From: Hymenobacter frigidus
GTDB lineage: Bacteria; Bacteroidota; Bacteroidia; Cytophagales; Hymenobacteraceae
Direction of reading: 5' to 3'
DNA: 64,000 bases
Assembly (NCBI RefSeq): GCF_014640435.1
Contig: NZ_BMGY01000001.1
Span: 62,001-126,000, forward strand
This document shows positions 17,090-26,501 of the stretch, piece after piece (position 1 is the stretch's first letter; each line of letters begins with the position of its first letter). The notes beneath the pieces were generated by a model that saw only the letters and a list, made by a program, of their open reading frames with translations, was not told the DNA's origin and made no database searches. The position numbers and the translations under genes were made by a program.

Positions 17090-18178
17090 TCATTCCGCGC
17101 CAGGGTGCAGCTCCTGCACGTCCGGATGGCTGTAGTTGACCACGATGACGGAGAAAGGGTGCGGCTCGCCCTCGCGCTTTTCGATGCGGATGGTACCGGC
17201 GTCGCGCAGCTTGTTAAGTTGGTCGCGGCGCTCGTAGTCGGGCAGCTCGGGCAGCTCATCAGTGAGCAGGCGCATGAACGGACCCAGCCACAGCTCCGTC
17301 ACGCGGCGCTGCTGCTTGGCTTCCAGCTTCTGAAACTCGGCCAGCATGAAGGCCAGGGTGCGGCGCTCGGTATCGGTGGCCAGGCGGCGGTGGGGGGCAA
17401 AATCCGGCACCTCCTCGGCAGGGCGCGAAATGATTGGGCGGGCCGGAACCACCCCTCCCAGCCGGGGGGCACCGGCCGAGGGCACGGGCACTACGGCGGC
17501 GGCTTTGGATTGCGGAACCGGGCCGTCGACCTCGCCGCTGGCCGTGGCGCGGGCGGCCAGCGCCGCAGCTGAGGACACCCCGGCCAAGCCCTGCTCGCGC
17601 AAGCGGCGGCTTTCGTCAAGAGTCCGTTGGCGGTCGGTGCGGCGCTTTTCAAGCTGCTCGACGCGCTCGGGGGCCAGCAGGTCGCGGGCGTCGATGAACT
17701 GTGCGGCCCCGATGTTCTGGAGCAAATCGCCGGACACCGACTCCCGGAAACCGGCCACCAGCACCTGCCGGGCCTGCCGCCGCAGGTGCTGCAGCACCGG
17801 AATGTAGTCACGGTCGCCGGCCACGAGCACGAACGTGCCGATGTCGGGCCGGGTGTACATCACCTCCAGCGCGTCGATGCAGAGCTGCATATCGGCGGCG
17901 TTTTTGTGGTCGGTGCCCAGCACGTTGCGGGTGCTTACGCCCATCAGGTACAGAGCGCCTTGCGGGGCGGTGGCCAAGCGCTCGAAGTCGGCGTAGGCGT
18001 AGCTGATGAGCGAATCCAAGCCCTTGGCGCTGAGCTGCTCGCGCAGGGTACGCACGATGTCGAGCACGATGTCGTTAAGGTCGGGCGGGTCGTGAAAATG
18101 GTTTTTGAGGAAGTAGTAGACGTTTTCGAAGTCGATAAAAACGGCGGCGTACGGAGAAGCAGATGATTTTGACGACAT
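17090..18178 (-). CDS. NYN-domain protein with LOTUS/OST-HTH-like C-terminus
   Basis: 362 residues. Residues about 10-165 are a NYN (PIN-like) nuclease domain with conserved acidic residues in VFIDFENVY, KNAADMQLCIDALE and FVLVAGDRDYIPVLQHLR. A charged linker rich in Arg and Glu follows (about 175-265). The last 90 residues (WLGPFMRLLTDELPELPDY, then PFSVIVVNYSHPDV) resemble a LOTUS/OST-HTH RNA-binding winged helix. An RNA-processing or RNA-decay role is inferred. A perfect TACCTTTG -7 element lies four bases before the ATG. Confidence 0.85.
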   Translation of the reverse strand: MSSKSSASPYAAVFIDFENVYYFLKNHFHDPPDLNDIVLDIVRTLREQLSAKGLDSLISYAYADFERLATAPQGALYLMGVSTRNVLGTDHKNAADMQLCIDALEVMYTRPDIGTFVLVAGDRDYIPVLQHLRRQARQVLVAGFRESVSGDLLQNIGAAQFIDARDLLAPERVEQLEKRRTDRQRTLDESRRLREQGLAGVSSAAALAARATASGEVDGPVPQSKAAAVVPVPSAGAPRLGGVVPARPIISRPAEEVPDFAPHRRLATDTERRTLAFMLAEFQKLEAKQQRRVTELWLGPFMRLLTDELPELPDYERRDQLNKLRDAGTIRIEKREGEPHPFSVIVVNYSHPDVQELHPGAE

Positions 18179-18182
18179 GGAG

Positions 18183-18190
18183 CAAAGGTA
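18183..18190 (-). promoter_or_regulatory. -7 element TACCTTTG, 4 nt before the NYN start codon
   Basis: Exact TAnnTTTG match on the minus strand, separated from the ATG at 18178 by CTCC only. A leaderless or near-leaderless transcript is predicted. Confidence 0.6.
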
Positions 18191-18334
18191 TTGTACCGGT
18201 AAACAGAAACGCGGCGCCGAGGGGGTTTACGGTTCCGCTTGAAACAGCAGTCTTTCCGGAAAGGGTTTACTGAGTAGCTCCGAGCATCCAGTCTAGTTGG
18301 CTTCGGCAGTAACTTGCCGCCCACGGCCATTTCT

Positions 18335-21300
18335 ATGTTGATGAAGGTAAATTTCTGCTTTTCCGTTTCCCTTTTCCTCGCGGTGGTATTGCACGGGGTG
18401 CTGGCCCCCGTCGCCCACGCCCAACGCGCCGATAATAGCCGGCCGGCCAATGACCCGTTCGGGCGGCGCGTGGTGCCGGCGCGGGCGGTGCCGGGCGGGC
18501 GATATGCGAGGCACGCCGTTCGGCATGACCAGACTGGGATGCCGCTGGGCATCCTCGACATTCGGGCCACCGATGGCAGCCTGCGTCGCATCCAGACCTG
18601 GGCACCGGGAGTGGTTAAAATCAGTTATTTCCCGACGGGACAGGCCGTCGCCGATTCATCGGTGAGCATGGTGCAACCGCCACAACCGGTGCAGTACGAA
18701 ACATATTGCAACCACGGCTGCGACGGTCCGCCCTCGGCCGCAACGCTCAAAAGATATGGCCCCGATGTGTGTGCGGGTATCTCTGTTCTGCCCAGCAAGC
18801 TGGTGTTCAACATCAATTGTCAATCTATTAGCATCGACAAGCAAACGCTGGCCATAACGCTGGCCGACAGCCGCAGCACCGCTGCGGAATTGCTTGGCGA
18901 AGCCGCTAGCCCCTTTCGCCGCCAGGCTGCCCCTCCCACCCCGGCCAGCCGGCCCGAGCCCGGCGGCACGGCCGTGCGCTTCCGCCTCGCGCCGGGCGAG
19001 CGGCTCTACGGCACCGGCTCCCGCGCCCTGCCCGTGGACCGGCGCGGCTACCGCCTGGAGCTGTACAACCAGGCCCACTACGCCTCCCAGAACGGCGAGC
19101 CCAACCTGAACATTACGCTGCCCACGGTGCTCAGCAGCCGGGGCTATATGCTGTTTTTCGACCACCACGCGGCCGGCTACCTCGACCTGGGCAAGACCGA
19201 TAAAAACGTGCTCGAATACGGCGGCGAGAACCTGACTTCCCTCTCCTACTTCGTGATAACCGGCCGCGACCAGGCCGAAATCCTGAATCGCTACACCGCC
19301 CTTACCGGCCGGCAGCCGCTGCCGCCGCGCTGGGCCCTGGGCCTGATTCAAAGCCGTTTCGGCTACAAGACCGAGGCCGAGATGCAGCAGGTAGCCACCC
19401 GGATGCGCCGCGAAAACTTCCCGCTCGATGCGCTGGTGCTGGACTTATACTGGTTTGGCGGCACCACCCGGCAGGGCAATTTGAGTTGGTATAAGCCCGG
19501 TTTTCCCGACCCGGTGGGCATGATGAGCAGCCTGAAAAAGCAGGGCGTGAAGACGATTCTGATATCGGAGCCCTATGTAATGCGCACCTCGCGCAACGAC
19601 TCTACGGTGCGCACGCGGGGGCTGGTGGGCACCACGGCGGCGGGTAAACCGTTCACGGTGGCCTCGTTCTGGGCCGGGCCGGCCAGCATTCTCGACGTGT
19701 TTAAGCCCGCCACCCGCGCCTGGCTGTGGGGCTACTACCGCACCCTGCGCAATCAGGGCGCGGCCGGCTGGTGGTCCGACCTCGGCGAGCCCGAAAACCA
19801 CCCCGAAGCCATGCAGCACGCGGCCGGCCCCACCCGGGCCGTGCACAACGCCTACGGACAGGTGTGGGCTGGTATTTTGCAGGACAACTACACCAAAGAA
19901 TTCCCCGACGAGCGGGTGTTCAACCTGGCCCGCTCGGGCTGGGCGGGTCTGCAGCGCAACTCGGTGTTCCCGTGGTCGGGCGACATTCAGCGCTCCTGGA
20001 GCGGCTATCAGGCCCAGGTGCCCGTGATGCTGGGCATGGGCCAGGGCGGCGTGGGCTACATGCACTCCGACGCGGGCGGCTTCTGCGTGGGCGGCATCGA
20101 CAGCGAACTATACACCCGCTGGCTGCAAATGGCCAGCCTCTGCCCCATCCTGCGGCCCCACGGCGAGGGGGTGCCGCCGGAACCGTACTACTACCCGGAC
20201 CCGTATAAGAGCGCCGTGCGCAACGCCGTGCAGCTGCGCTACCAGCTGCTGCCCTACCTCTACACATTGGCCTGGCAGAACACGACCACGGGCGCGCCGC
20301 TGGTGCGCAGTATGGATTACGAAGCATCTTCGGTGTCATCGGCAGCCGCTGAAGCAGTCGCTGAAGCAGCCGCTAAAAAAGACGGATGGGGAGACTCTAC
20401 GGCATCCTCTTTTCCAAAATCGACACGGGACGATGCGGTCTTGGCTACCCTGTCAGAAGCTTCGAACACGCAGTACCTTCTCGGGCCCAACCTGCTGGTC
20501 GCGCCCGTGCTGCACCCCAGCCAGCGGCGGCGCAACGTGGTGCTGCCCGGTGGCAATTGGATTGACTTTTACACCAACCAGACCTACGCCGGCAGCCGCA
20601 CCGTAGGCGTGCCCGCGCCGCTGGCCCACACGCCCCTGCTGGTGCGCGCCGGGGCCTTCCTGCCGATGACGACCTACCGGCCCAGCACCGCCCAGTACCG
20701 GCCCGATACGCTGCTGCTGCGCTACTACCCCGATTCTAAGGTTTCCGAATCGGAGTTCACGCTGTATGACGACGACGGCCACACGGCCCAAGCCCTCGCC
20801 CGCCGCCACTACGAAACTCTGACCGCACGGGGCTTCTGCACGCCCACGCAGACGAACGTGATTCTGAGCAGCAACGGCAAGTATCCGGGGCAGCCGGTGT
20901 TTCGGCTGCTGCGGCTGCTGGTGCAGCGGGTGGCCGCGCCGCCCACCGCCGTGTATCTGGATAACCAACTGGCCCCGGCCGAAGGCTACACCTACGACCC
21001 CGTGAAGCACGAGCTGGAGGTGCATTTCCTGATGAACGCCGGTGTGGCCGTGAGCATCCGCGGCCTGCAATTGCTGGACGCACCTACCGGCAGCTCCGCA
21101 CCCGAAACCCTGACACTGGAAGCACCGGACAGCCGCAGCTTCGGGCCGTATGGCACCACGCTGCACTACACCCGCCACCCCGGCAGCACCGCCGCGAATG
21201 CGCAGCTGCGCATTCGCAACGCGCAGGGCAAGGTGGTGCGCGTACTACCGCTCGAAACCAGCCCCGGCTCCCATGCCCTGCCCTGGGATGCCCGCGACGA

Positions 21301-21379
21301 TGCCCGCCAGCCCGTGCCGCCCGGCGTGTACGTGGCCGAAACCGATGGCCAGCATCAGCGGCTGATTGTGACGCGGTAG
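18335..21379 (+). CDS. Secreted GH31 glycosidase with Ala/Ser-rich insert and C-terminal FlgD-like tail
   Basis: 1014 residues from ATG 18335 (ATG 18341 also possible). A signal peptide ending near VAHAQ predicts export. A GH31 N-terminal beta domain precedes the barrel. The nucleophile is Asp482 (WWSDLGEPENHPE) and the acid/base Asp550 (WSGDIQRSW); these variants resemble alpha-xylosidase or oligosaccharide glucosyltransferase subgroups more than the cytosolic GH31 here. After the barrel, an unusual Ala/Ser-rich insert (about 662-708) is followed by the DUF5110-type beta domain and an approximately 80-residue C-terminal FlgD-like Ig fold (VRVLPLETSPGSHALPWDA). It acts outside the cytosol on alpha-glucosides or xylosides. 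Confidence 0.88.
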   Translation: MLMKVNFCFSVSLFLAVVLHGVLAPVAHAQRADNSRPANDPFGRRVVPARAVPGGRYARHAVRHDQTGMPLGILDIRATDGSLRRIQTWAPGVVKISYFPTGQAVADSSVSMVQPPQPVQYETYCNHGCDGPPSAATLKRYGPDVCAGISVLPSKLVFNINCQSISIDKQTLAITLADSRSTAAELLGEAASPFRRQAAPPTPASRPEPGGTAVRFRLAPGERLYGTGSRALPVDRRGYRLELYNQAHYASQNGEPNLNITLPTVLSSRGYMLFFDHHAAGYLDLGKTDKNVLEYGGENLTSLSYFVITGRDQAEILNRYTALTGRQPLPPRWALGLIQSRFGYKTEAEMQQVATRMRRENFPLDALVLDLYWFGGTTRQGNLSWYKPGFPDPVGMMSSLKKQGVKTILISEPYVMRTSRNDSTVRTRGLVGTTAAGKPFTVASFWAGPASILDVFKPATRAWLWGYYRTLRNQGAAGWWSDLGEPENHPEAMQHAAGPTRAVHNAYGQVWAGILQDNYTKEFPDERVFNLARSGWAGLQRNSVFPWSGDIQRSWSGYQAQVPVMLGMGQGGVGYMHSDAGGFCVGGIDSELYTRWLQMASLCPILRPHGEGVPPEPYYYPDPYKSAVRNAVQLRYQLLPYLYTLAWQNTTTGAPLVRSMDYEASSVSSAAAEAVAEAAAKKDGWGDSTASSFPKSTRDDAVLATLSEASNTQYLLGPNLLVAPVLHPSQRRRNVVLPGGNWIDFYTNQTYAGSRTVGVPAPLAHTPLLVRAGAFLPMTTYRPSTAQYRPDTLLLRYYPDSKVSESEFTLYDDDGHTAQALARRHYETLTARGFCTPTQTNVILSSNGKYPGQPVFRLLRLLVQRVAAPPTAVYLDNQLAPAEGYTYDPVKHELEVHFLMNAGVAVSIRGLQLLDAPTGSSAPETLTLEAPDSRSFGPYGTTLHYTRHPGSTAANAQLRIRNAQGKVVRVLPLETSPGSHALPWDARDDARQPVPPGVYVAETDGQHQRLIVTR

Positions 21380-21406
21380 AAGCAAGCGGAGTAAAACCAA
21401 AACGTT

Positions 21407-21970
21407 ATGCAGCCTTTCAACACCGCCCGCCTCCACTTCCGCCCTTTCCTCGACAGCGACGCTGCGGGCATGTTTGCCCTCGATTCGGACCCGGCTGTGC
21501 ACCGTTATTTGGGCGGTATTGGCGGCCGGCTGGTAACCGAGTTCAGCCAGAGCCTGGCCACGATTCACTTCATTCGAACCCAATACACGGCCAACGGCAT
21601 TGGCCGCTGGGCCGTGCTGCTGCGCGAAACCGGCGAGTTCATGGGCTGGGCCGGCTTGAAGCTGGTAGCCGGACCGATGAACGGGCACCACAACTTCTAC
21701 GACCTGGGCTACCGCTACCAGCCGCAGTACTGGGGCCAGGGCTACGGCTACGAAGCAGCCCAGGCTTGGTTCGACTACGGATTTCAAACCCTGCAGCTGC
21801 CCCGTATCTGCGCTTATGCTGATGCCAACAACGCCGGCTCGCGCCGGATTCTGACCAAAATTGGTTTGCAGCAGGGCAATGAATTTGTGGAAGATGGCAC
21901 GCGTTGCGTGTGGTACGAGGCCGATAATTCGAGCCAAAAACTGCCTCAGCAAGCGTTTTCTTCCGTCTGA
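21407..21970 (+). CDS. GNAT family N-acetyltransferase (RimJ/RimL type)
   Basis: 187 residues, complete GNAT fold: N-terminal TARLHFRPFLDSDAAGMFAL, a central beta sheet with RWAVLLRETGEFMGWAGL, and the acetyl-CoA binding segment QYWGQGYGYEAAQAWFDYGF, followed by RICAYADANNAGSRRIL. It transfers acetyl from acetyl-CoA to a small molecule or a protein N-terminus; the acceptor cannot be read. It lies 27 bp after the GH31 gene and may be co-transcribed with it. The last 35 residues are poorly conserved in the family. Confidence 0.9.
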   Translation: MQPFNTARLHFRPFLDSDAAGMFALDSDPAVHRYLGGIGGRLVTEFSQSLATIHFIRTQYTANGIGRWAVLLRETGEFMGWAGLKLVAGPMNGHHNFYDLGYRYQPQYWGQGYGYEAAQAWFDYGFQTLQLPRICAYADANNAGSRRILTKIGLQQGNEFVEDGTRCVWYEADNSSQKLPQQAFSSV

Positions 21971-21996
21971 GATGCGCGGAGGGGTAGCGTTGCCGG

Positions 21997-22659
21997 CTAC
22001 AACTTCGGAGAAACCCTGCCTACCTGCCGGGCCACCAACTGCACCCCCACCACCCAGCCCGTGGCCGCGGCCCAGCCGGCCAGCACGTCGGAGGGGTTGT
22101 GCACGCCCAAATACACGCGGGCCCAGCCCACGGCCAGCGCAAACAGCGGAGCCAGCCCCCACACCCACCGGCGGCGGTGCCGCCAGCACAGGAAGCCCAG
22201 CGCCGCGGCAATCGCCGCCGTGTCCATGGCGTGCCCGCTGGGGAAGCTGAACGTGTGCTCGGGCCGAATGCTGGCCCACAGCGCCGGCCGGGGCCGGGCC
22301 ACCAGCGGCTTGATTATCTGCGTGAGCAGCATCGAGCCGCCCACTGATAGCGCAAACACCCAAGCGGCCCGCTCCTGCCGCCGCCGCCACAACACCAGCA
22401 CTACCAGTAGCCCGGTGCCCACCATCGGCCAGGTATTGCCGATGATGGTGAGCAGCACGGCCAGCTTATTGAGCGCGGGCGTGGCGTGGCGGTGCCAAAA
22501 CCGCAGCCCCGATGCATCCCAGCTCAGCCCACCGGCGTGCCCCACGGCCACCGCCAGCCAGCCAAAGACCGCCCAGGCCAGGCCCAGCGTCAGGAGCAAG
22601 GGCCGCAGCGATGGCTCCTGTCCGGGAGTGGGTATGGAGGGTGCGCGAAACGGGAGCAT
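21997..22659 (-). CDS. PAP2 family membrane phosphatase
   Basis: 220 residues from ATG 22659; starting further upstream would overlap the preceding gene. It has about five membrane helices and the three PAP2 motifs: KPLVARPRP, PSGHAMDTAA and ARVYLGVHNPSDVLAG. Likely substrates are undecaprenyl pyrophosphate, phosphatidic acid or other lipid phosphates on the outer face of the inner membrane. It is a tandem paralogue of the next gene upstream, 49 bp away, and probably in one operon with it. Confidence 0.88.
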   Translation of the reverse strand: MLPFRAPSIPTPGQEPSLRPLLLTLGLAWAVFGWLAVAVGHAGGLSWDASGLRFWHRHATPALNKLAVLLTIIGNTWPMVGTGLLVVLVLWRRRQERAAWVFALSVGGSMLLTQIIKPLVARPRPALWASIRPEHTFSFPSGHAMDTAAIAAALGFLCWRHRRRWVWGLAPLFALAVGWARVYLGVHNPSDVLAGWAAATGWVVGVQLVARQVGRVSPKL

Positions 22660-22708
22660 ATCGAAGGTGGGCCGCAGTGAAAACCGCAGCAATAAACGGC
22701 GCGGACAG

Positions 22709-23452
22709 CTAAGGAGCCACACTGCGGGCCGCAGCGGGCGGCGGGGCTACCATACCGGGCCACAGCCGGTGCAGGCCCGCGCGCCAGAGCCGCCGCAGCT
22801 GGTGGAAGGCCGGCGAAAACAGTACGTGCAGCCCCGCCACCCAGCCCACCGAACCCGTCCAGCCGGCCAGCACATCGGAAGGAAAGTGCACGCCCAAGTA
22901 CATCCGGCTCCAGCCCACGCCCAGCACAAACCCCGCTCCCAGGCTCCAAGCCAGCCACTGGCCCCGGCGCTGCCACACCAAAAACCCCAGCGCCGTGACC
23001 AGTGCCGCCGCCCCCATGGCGTGCCCGCTGGGGAAGCTGTAGTAAAACGCCGGCTTGAGGCTGGGCCACAAATCTGGCCGAGGGCGGGCAAACAGCACCT
23101 TTACCAACAAATTCAACGCCATGGCTCCGCCCACCGACAACCCAAAAAACCACGCCTGAAACCGGGTGCCCCACACGGCCAGCCCCAGCGTGATAAGCAG
23201 CGTGAGTACGCTCATGGGCAGCGGGCCGGCGGCGGCGGTGAGGGCCAGGGCCAGCTTATTGAGTTCCGGCGTGGTGTGGGTGTGCAGAAACTCCAGAATC
23301 CATTTGTCGCCGATGAAACCGCCGGACTCCCAGATGTCCTCGGCCACATTAATAAAGATGACCCACGGCGCTACCAAACCCAGCAACAGGGAGATTAGCA
23401 ACAGTTTGTGCACGTGCAGGGCGTGGCGCAGGCTTAGCCAAAGGGAGCGCAT
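22709..23452 (-). CDS. PAP2 family membrane phosphatase (tandem paralogue)
   Basis: 247 residues with an N-terminal basic helix and about six membrane segments. PAP2 motifs are KVLFARPRPD, PSGHAMGAAA and SRMYLGVHFPSDVLAG, all intact. It shares the order NKLA…GLSVGG(A/S)M with the downstream paralogue, so a local duplication is likely. Lipid pyrophosphate or phosphatidate dephosphorylation at the inner membrane is the expected role. The C-terminus is Pro/Ala-rich and basic. Confidence 0.88.
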   Translation of the reverse strand: MRSLWLSLRHALHVHKLLLISLLLGLVAPWVIFINVAEDIWESGGFIGDKWILEFLHTHTTPELNKLALALTAAAGPLPMSVLTLLITLGLAVWGTRFQAWFFGLSVGGAMALNLLVKVLFARPRPDLWPSLKPAFYYSFPSGHAMGAAALVTALGFLVWQRRGQWLAWSLGAGFVLGVGWSRMYLGVHFPSDVLAGWTGSVGWVAGLHVLFSPAFHQLRRLWRAGLHRLWPGMVAPPPAAARSVAP

Positions 23453-23470
23453 GGCAGGGTAAATAGATTA

Positions 23471-23513
23471 AACGTCATGCTGGGCGCAACCGAAGCATCT
23501 CTACTGCTTCGTT
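23471..23513. repeat. Family B single arm B4
   Basis: AACGTCATGCTGGGCGCAAC followed by CGAAGCATCTCTACTGCTTCG is one family B arm without its partner; a complete unit (B5) follows 45 bp later. Probably a decayed copy. Confidence 0.7.
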
Positions 23514-23557
23514 GTAATAGTAAGAAGCTGTTTGAATTAGCTAAAATCATTCTAGAG

Positions 23558-23651
23558 CGGTCATGCTGAGCTTGTCGAAGCATCTCTACTGCTTCGCTTG
23601 AGCCGGTGCAACGAAGCGGTAGAGATGCTTCGACGAGCTCAGCATGACCGT
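23558..23651. repeat. Family B long-hairpin repeat B5
   Basis: Arms beginning CGGTCATGCTGAGCTTGTCG pair over about 36 bases with one G:U-type mismatch (CGACGAG against CTTGTCG). It lies between same-orientation genes (propeller upstream-reading and PAP2). Confidence 0.83.
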
Positions 23652-23723
23652 TTTATTAACTCAAACTACTTCTAAGATAACTTACGCACTCCTTCCCACC
23701 GATTAGCCTCGTGTAACCACCCA

Positions 23724-24764
23724 TTACTTCCCAAACTCCAGCACCCGAAACGTGCCGGGCACAATGCTCGGCCGGGGTCGCGGACTTTCGGCAGTGGGGG
23801 CTGGCGTGGGGCCGTAGTCGGCAGTGCAGGTGAAAATGTGGTGGGTTTGAGGGTCAAAAGCCATGGTGCGGGCCCCACGGGCGGTGGCCACGCGGGCCAC
23901 TACGGTGTAGCTATCGGGCGTGTTCTGGTGAATAACGGTGAACGTACCCGAGCCGTTGGACGTGACGATGTTGCGCGTAGCCGGGTCGAAAACCGCGCCG
24001 TCGGTGCCCTTGGCGGTGGGCAGCACGGCAACCTGGCGACCGGTGCGGCTGTCGGTCACCACCAGCTTCTCGTTGGCGCAGCCGCTGAACAGGCGGTTGG
24101 TTTTGGGGTCGAGGCCCAGGCCGGTGGGCTCCTCGCCGGGAGCCAGGGCGTGGCGCTGGCGCACGGCCAGGGTTTTGGCATCGAACGCCACCACCTCGCT
24201 CGTGTTTTCGATGTTGAAGAAAATGGTGCCTTTGCCATCGCTCACGCCCTCTTCCACATCGCCGCCCAGCTCGGCGGTGCCCACCACGGCCCCGGTGGCG
24301 GCGTCGAGCACGGTGCTCCGGCCGCCGTCGTTGCTGAAAATAAACACCCGCTTCGAGTAGGCATCGTAGAGCAGCGCATCAGGCTTAGGGCCAGTGGGTA
24401 TGGGCGCGCCAATGGGCTTGAGGGTTTTTAAATCAAACACCACGCAGGTATTGTTGCGGCCGCAGGTGATGTAGCCGCGCCCGGCCCCGGGCACCACCTC
24501 GATACCGTGCACGCCGGGGGTGTTGGGAATAGTGCCAATGCGCTGGTGGGTTTTCAGGTCCACCACTTCTATCTGGGTGCCGTGCGACACGTAGAGGCGC
24601 GTACCGGCGGGGTCTACGCGCAGGTAGTCCCAGCCCCCTTCGCCGCCGAGGGCAATGGTGCGCAGCAGGCGATAGGGCGCGGCCGGCACCCGGGCCGCCG
24701 GGGCCGGGGCATAAGCACTGCAGAGAGTCAGGGCCAACGGAGCGGCCAGCAGCAGGTTTTTCAC
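23724..24764 (-). CDS. Secreted YVTN/YncE-type beta-propeller protein
   Basis: 346 residues starting at GTG 24764, which begins a signal peptide (KNLLLAAPLALTLCSAYA). The remainder is a series of about seven 40-residue beta blades (LYVSHGTQIEVVDLKTHQRIG, RGYITCGRNNTCVVFDLKT, RLFSGCANEKLVVTDSRTG, HHIFTCTADYG). Such propellers bind proteins, redox cofactors or surface ligands; no catalytic residues can be named. It is monocistronic and divergent from the GH13 lipoprotein gene, with 140 bp between. Confidence 0.85.
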   Translation of the reverse strand: MKNLLLAAPLALTLCSAYAPAPAARVPAAPYRLLRTIALGGEGGWDYLRVDPAGTRLYVSHGTQIEVVDLKTHQRIGTIPNTPGVHGIEVVPGAGRGYITCGRNNTCVVFDLKTLKPIGAPIPTGPKPDALLYDAYSKRVFIFSNDGGRSTVLDAATGAVVGTAELGGDVEEGVSDGKGTIFFNIENTSEVVAFDAKTLAVRQRHALAPGEEPTGLGLDPKTNRLFSGCANEKLVVTDSRTGRQVAVLPTAKGTDGAVFDPATRNIVTSNGSGTFTVIHQNTPDSYTVVARVATARGARTMAFDPQTHHIFTCTADYGPTPAPTAESPRPRPSIVPGTFRVLEFGK

Positions 24765-24892
24765 AAGGAGAAGCTAGTGGTGAAGAGGATAGCGGCGAAG
24801 GTCGCGGCCGATTCTGTAGCCAAGCTGAAGCCGGCGGGCGGGTTGCCAGCAGCCCCGGCTTTCCAGCCGCCGGCCACCAGACCGGGGCGTCG

Positions 24893-24900
24893 TTATTTTG
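24893..24900 (+). promoter_or_regulatory. -7-like element TTATTTTG, 4 nt before the GH13 lipoprotein start
   Basis: One mismatch from TAnnTTTG, followed by CGCC and then ATG 24905. It matches the placement seen before ggt. Confidence 0.42.
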
Positions 24901-24904
24901 CGCC

Positions 24905-26386
24905 ATGATTCACGCTCCGCTCCTGCGCCGGCTGCAGGCCCTGCTGCTACCCCTGCTGCTGCTCAATGCCTGCCAGTCCGGCTCCCGGTCCGCCCCCGAA
25001 AAAGAAGCCGCCGCAACGAGCGCAACAGCGCGGCCCGAGGCCGCCGCCTTCACCGTCCGGCACCCGGCCTGGGCCAGTAATGCCAGTATTTATCAGGTAA
25101 ATGTGCGCCAATACACGCCGCAGGGTACGTTTCGGGCTTTTGAGACCGACCTGCCGCGTTTGCAGAAAATGGGCGTGGGCATTCTCTGGCTAATGCCCAT
25201 CAACCCCATCGGCCTGAGCCAACGCAAGGGCACGCTGGGCAGCGCCTACTCCGTGCGCGACTACCGCGCCGTGAACCCCGACCTGGGCACGCTGGCCGAT
25301 TTGCAGCATTTGGTGGACGCGGCGCACCAGCGGGGCATGCACGTCATTCTCGATTGGGTGGCCAACCACACGGCCTGGGACAACGCCCTCACCACCGAGC
25401 ACCCCGACTGGTACTCCCGCGACAGCCTGGGCCATTTTCGCCCGCCCGTGGCCGACTGGCAGGACGTCATCGACCTGGACTACTCCAAGCCGGCCCTGCG
25501 CCAGTACATGACCGAAAGCATGGTGTACTGGGTGAAAAATGCGGACATCGACGGCTTTCGGGCCGATGTGGCCGGCCTCGTACCCACCGATTTCTGGAAC
25601 GACACCCGCCGGGAATTGGAGCAGATAAAGCCCGTGTTCATGCTGGCCGAGTGGGACGAACTGTTCCCGCCCACCTTCATTTCCCGCAAAGAATTTGACC
25701 CCGCCACCCGCCTGCTCGAAAAAGCCTTTGATGCCACGTACGCTCTGCGCCTGCACGGCCTGCTCGACAGCCTGGGCCGGGGTCAGAAACCCACCACCGA
25801 GCTGGCCCGCTACTGGGCCGCCGAGCGCAACTTGTACCCCGCCGGCGTGAACCTGATGACCTTCACCAGCACCCACGACATCAACGCCTGGGACGGCAGC
25901 GAGTACGAGCGCCTCGGGGCCAACGCCCTGCCCGAAGCCGTGCTCACGACTCTCTGGCCCGGCATTCCGATGCTCTACAACGGCCAGGAAGCCGCCCTGA
26001 AAAAGCGCCTGCGCTTCTTCGACAAAGACACCATTCCGTGGAATAGCTACCCGCTGCAAGGCTTCTACACCACGCTACTGCAGCTGAAGAAGCGGCATCC
26101 GGCGCTGCGGAATTTCGATGCGCAGAGCACGTTCCAGTTGCTGCCCAGTCCGCCGCAGACGGTTCTTTTCGACCGCCGCCTGGGCACCGAAGCGGTGGTG
26201 GTAGCCGTGAATCTGAGCGACAAGCCGGCCGTCGTTGCCCTGCCACCAACCCCAACTGAAACGGGCTGGCAGTACCAGCCCGTGCTGACCTCAGCCAACC
26301 AAAACGCTGGCTCGATGAAAGTGGGCAGTCGTGTTACGCTGCCCGCCCACGGCTACGGCGTGTGGCAGCAGGCTGCGATGAAGTAA
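24905..26386 (+). CDS. GH13 alpha-amylase lipoprotein
   Basis: 493 residues. The signal ends in a lipobox (LLLLNAC), so the enzyme is anchored in the envelope. The GH13 barrel has the region I motif DWVANHTAWDN, nucleophile Asp221 (DGFRADVAGL), acid/base Glu249 (MLAEWDE) and the third carboxylate Asp325 (TSTHDINAWDG). A short C-terminal beta domain follows. It hydrolyses starch or maltodextrin outside the cytosol and likely feeds the cytosolic GH31 and other glucan genes in this window. Confidence 0.92.
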   Translation: MIHAPLLRRLQALLLPLLLLNACQSGSRSAPEKEAAATSATARPEAAAFTVRHPAWASNASIYQVNVRQYTPQGTFRAFETDLPRLQKMGVGILWLMPINPIGLSQRKGTLGSAYSVRDYRAVNPDLGTLADLQHLVDAAHQRGMHVILDWVANHTAWDNALTTEHPDWYSRDSLGHFRPPVADWQDVIDLDYSKPALRQYMTESMVYWVKNADIDGFRADVAGLVPTDFWNDTRRELEQIKPVFMLAEWDELFPPTFISRKEFDPATRLLEKAFDATYALRLHGLLDSLGRGQKPTTELARYWAAERNLYPAGVNLMTFTSTHDINAWDGSEYERLGANALPEAVLTTLWPGIPMLYNGQEAALKKRLRFFDKDTIPWNSYPLQGFYTTLLQLKKRHPALRNFDAQSTFQLLPSPPQTVLFDRRLGTEAVVVAVNLSDKPAVVALPPTPTETGWQYQPVLTSANQNAGSMKVGSRVTLPAHGYGVWQQAAMK

Positions 26387-26501
26387 ATCGGAGCCGTAGA
26401 TTAATTTTCCCAAGCCCGGTCTTTTCTGAGCCATTCATAGCGCTTTCGCCCAACACCACACCCAAGGCTCGTTCCTGGGCTATAATCCCTAATTCCTCCT
26501 T

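Noticed and set aside
21245..22390. 381-codon minus-strand frame across the GH31 end, the GNAT gene and PAP2
   Set aside because: Overlaps three convincing genes; no recognisable domain.
22061..23398. 445-codon plus-strand frame across both PAP2 genes
   Set aside because: Crosses two real genes whose motifs are intact; translation is Pro/Arg/Gln-rich low complexity.
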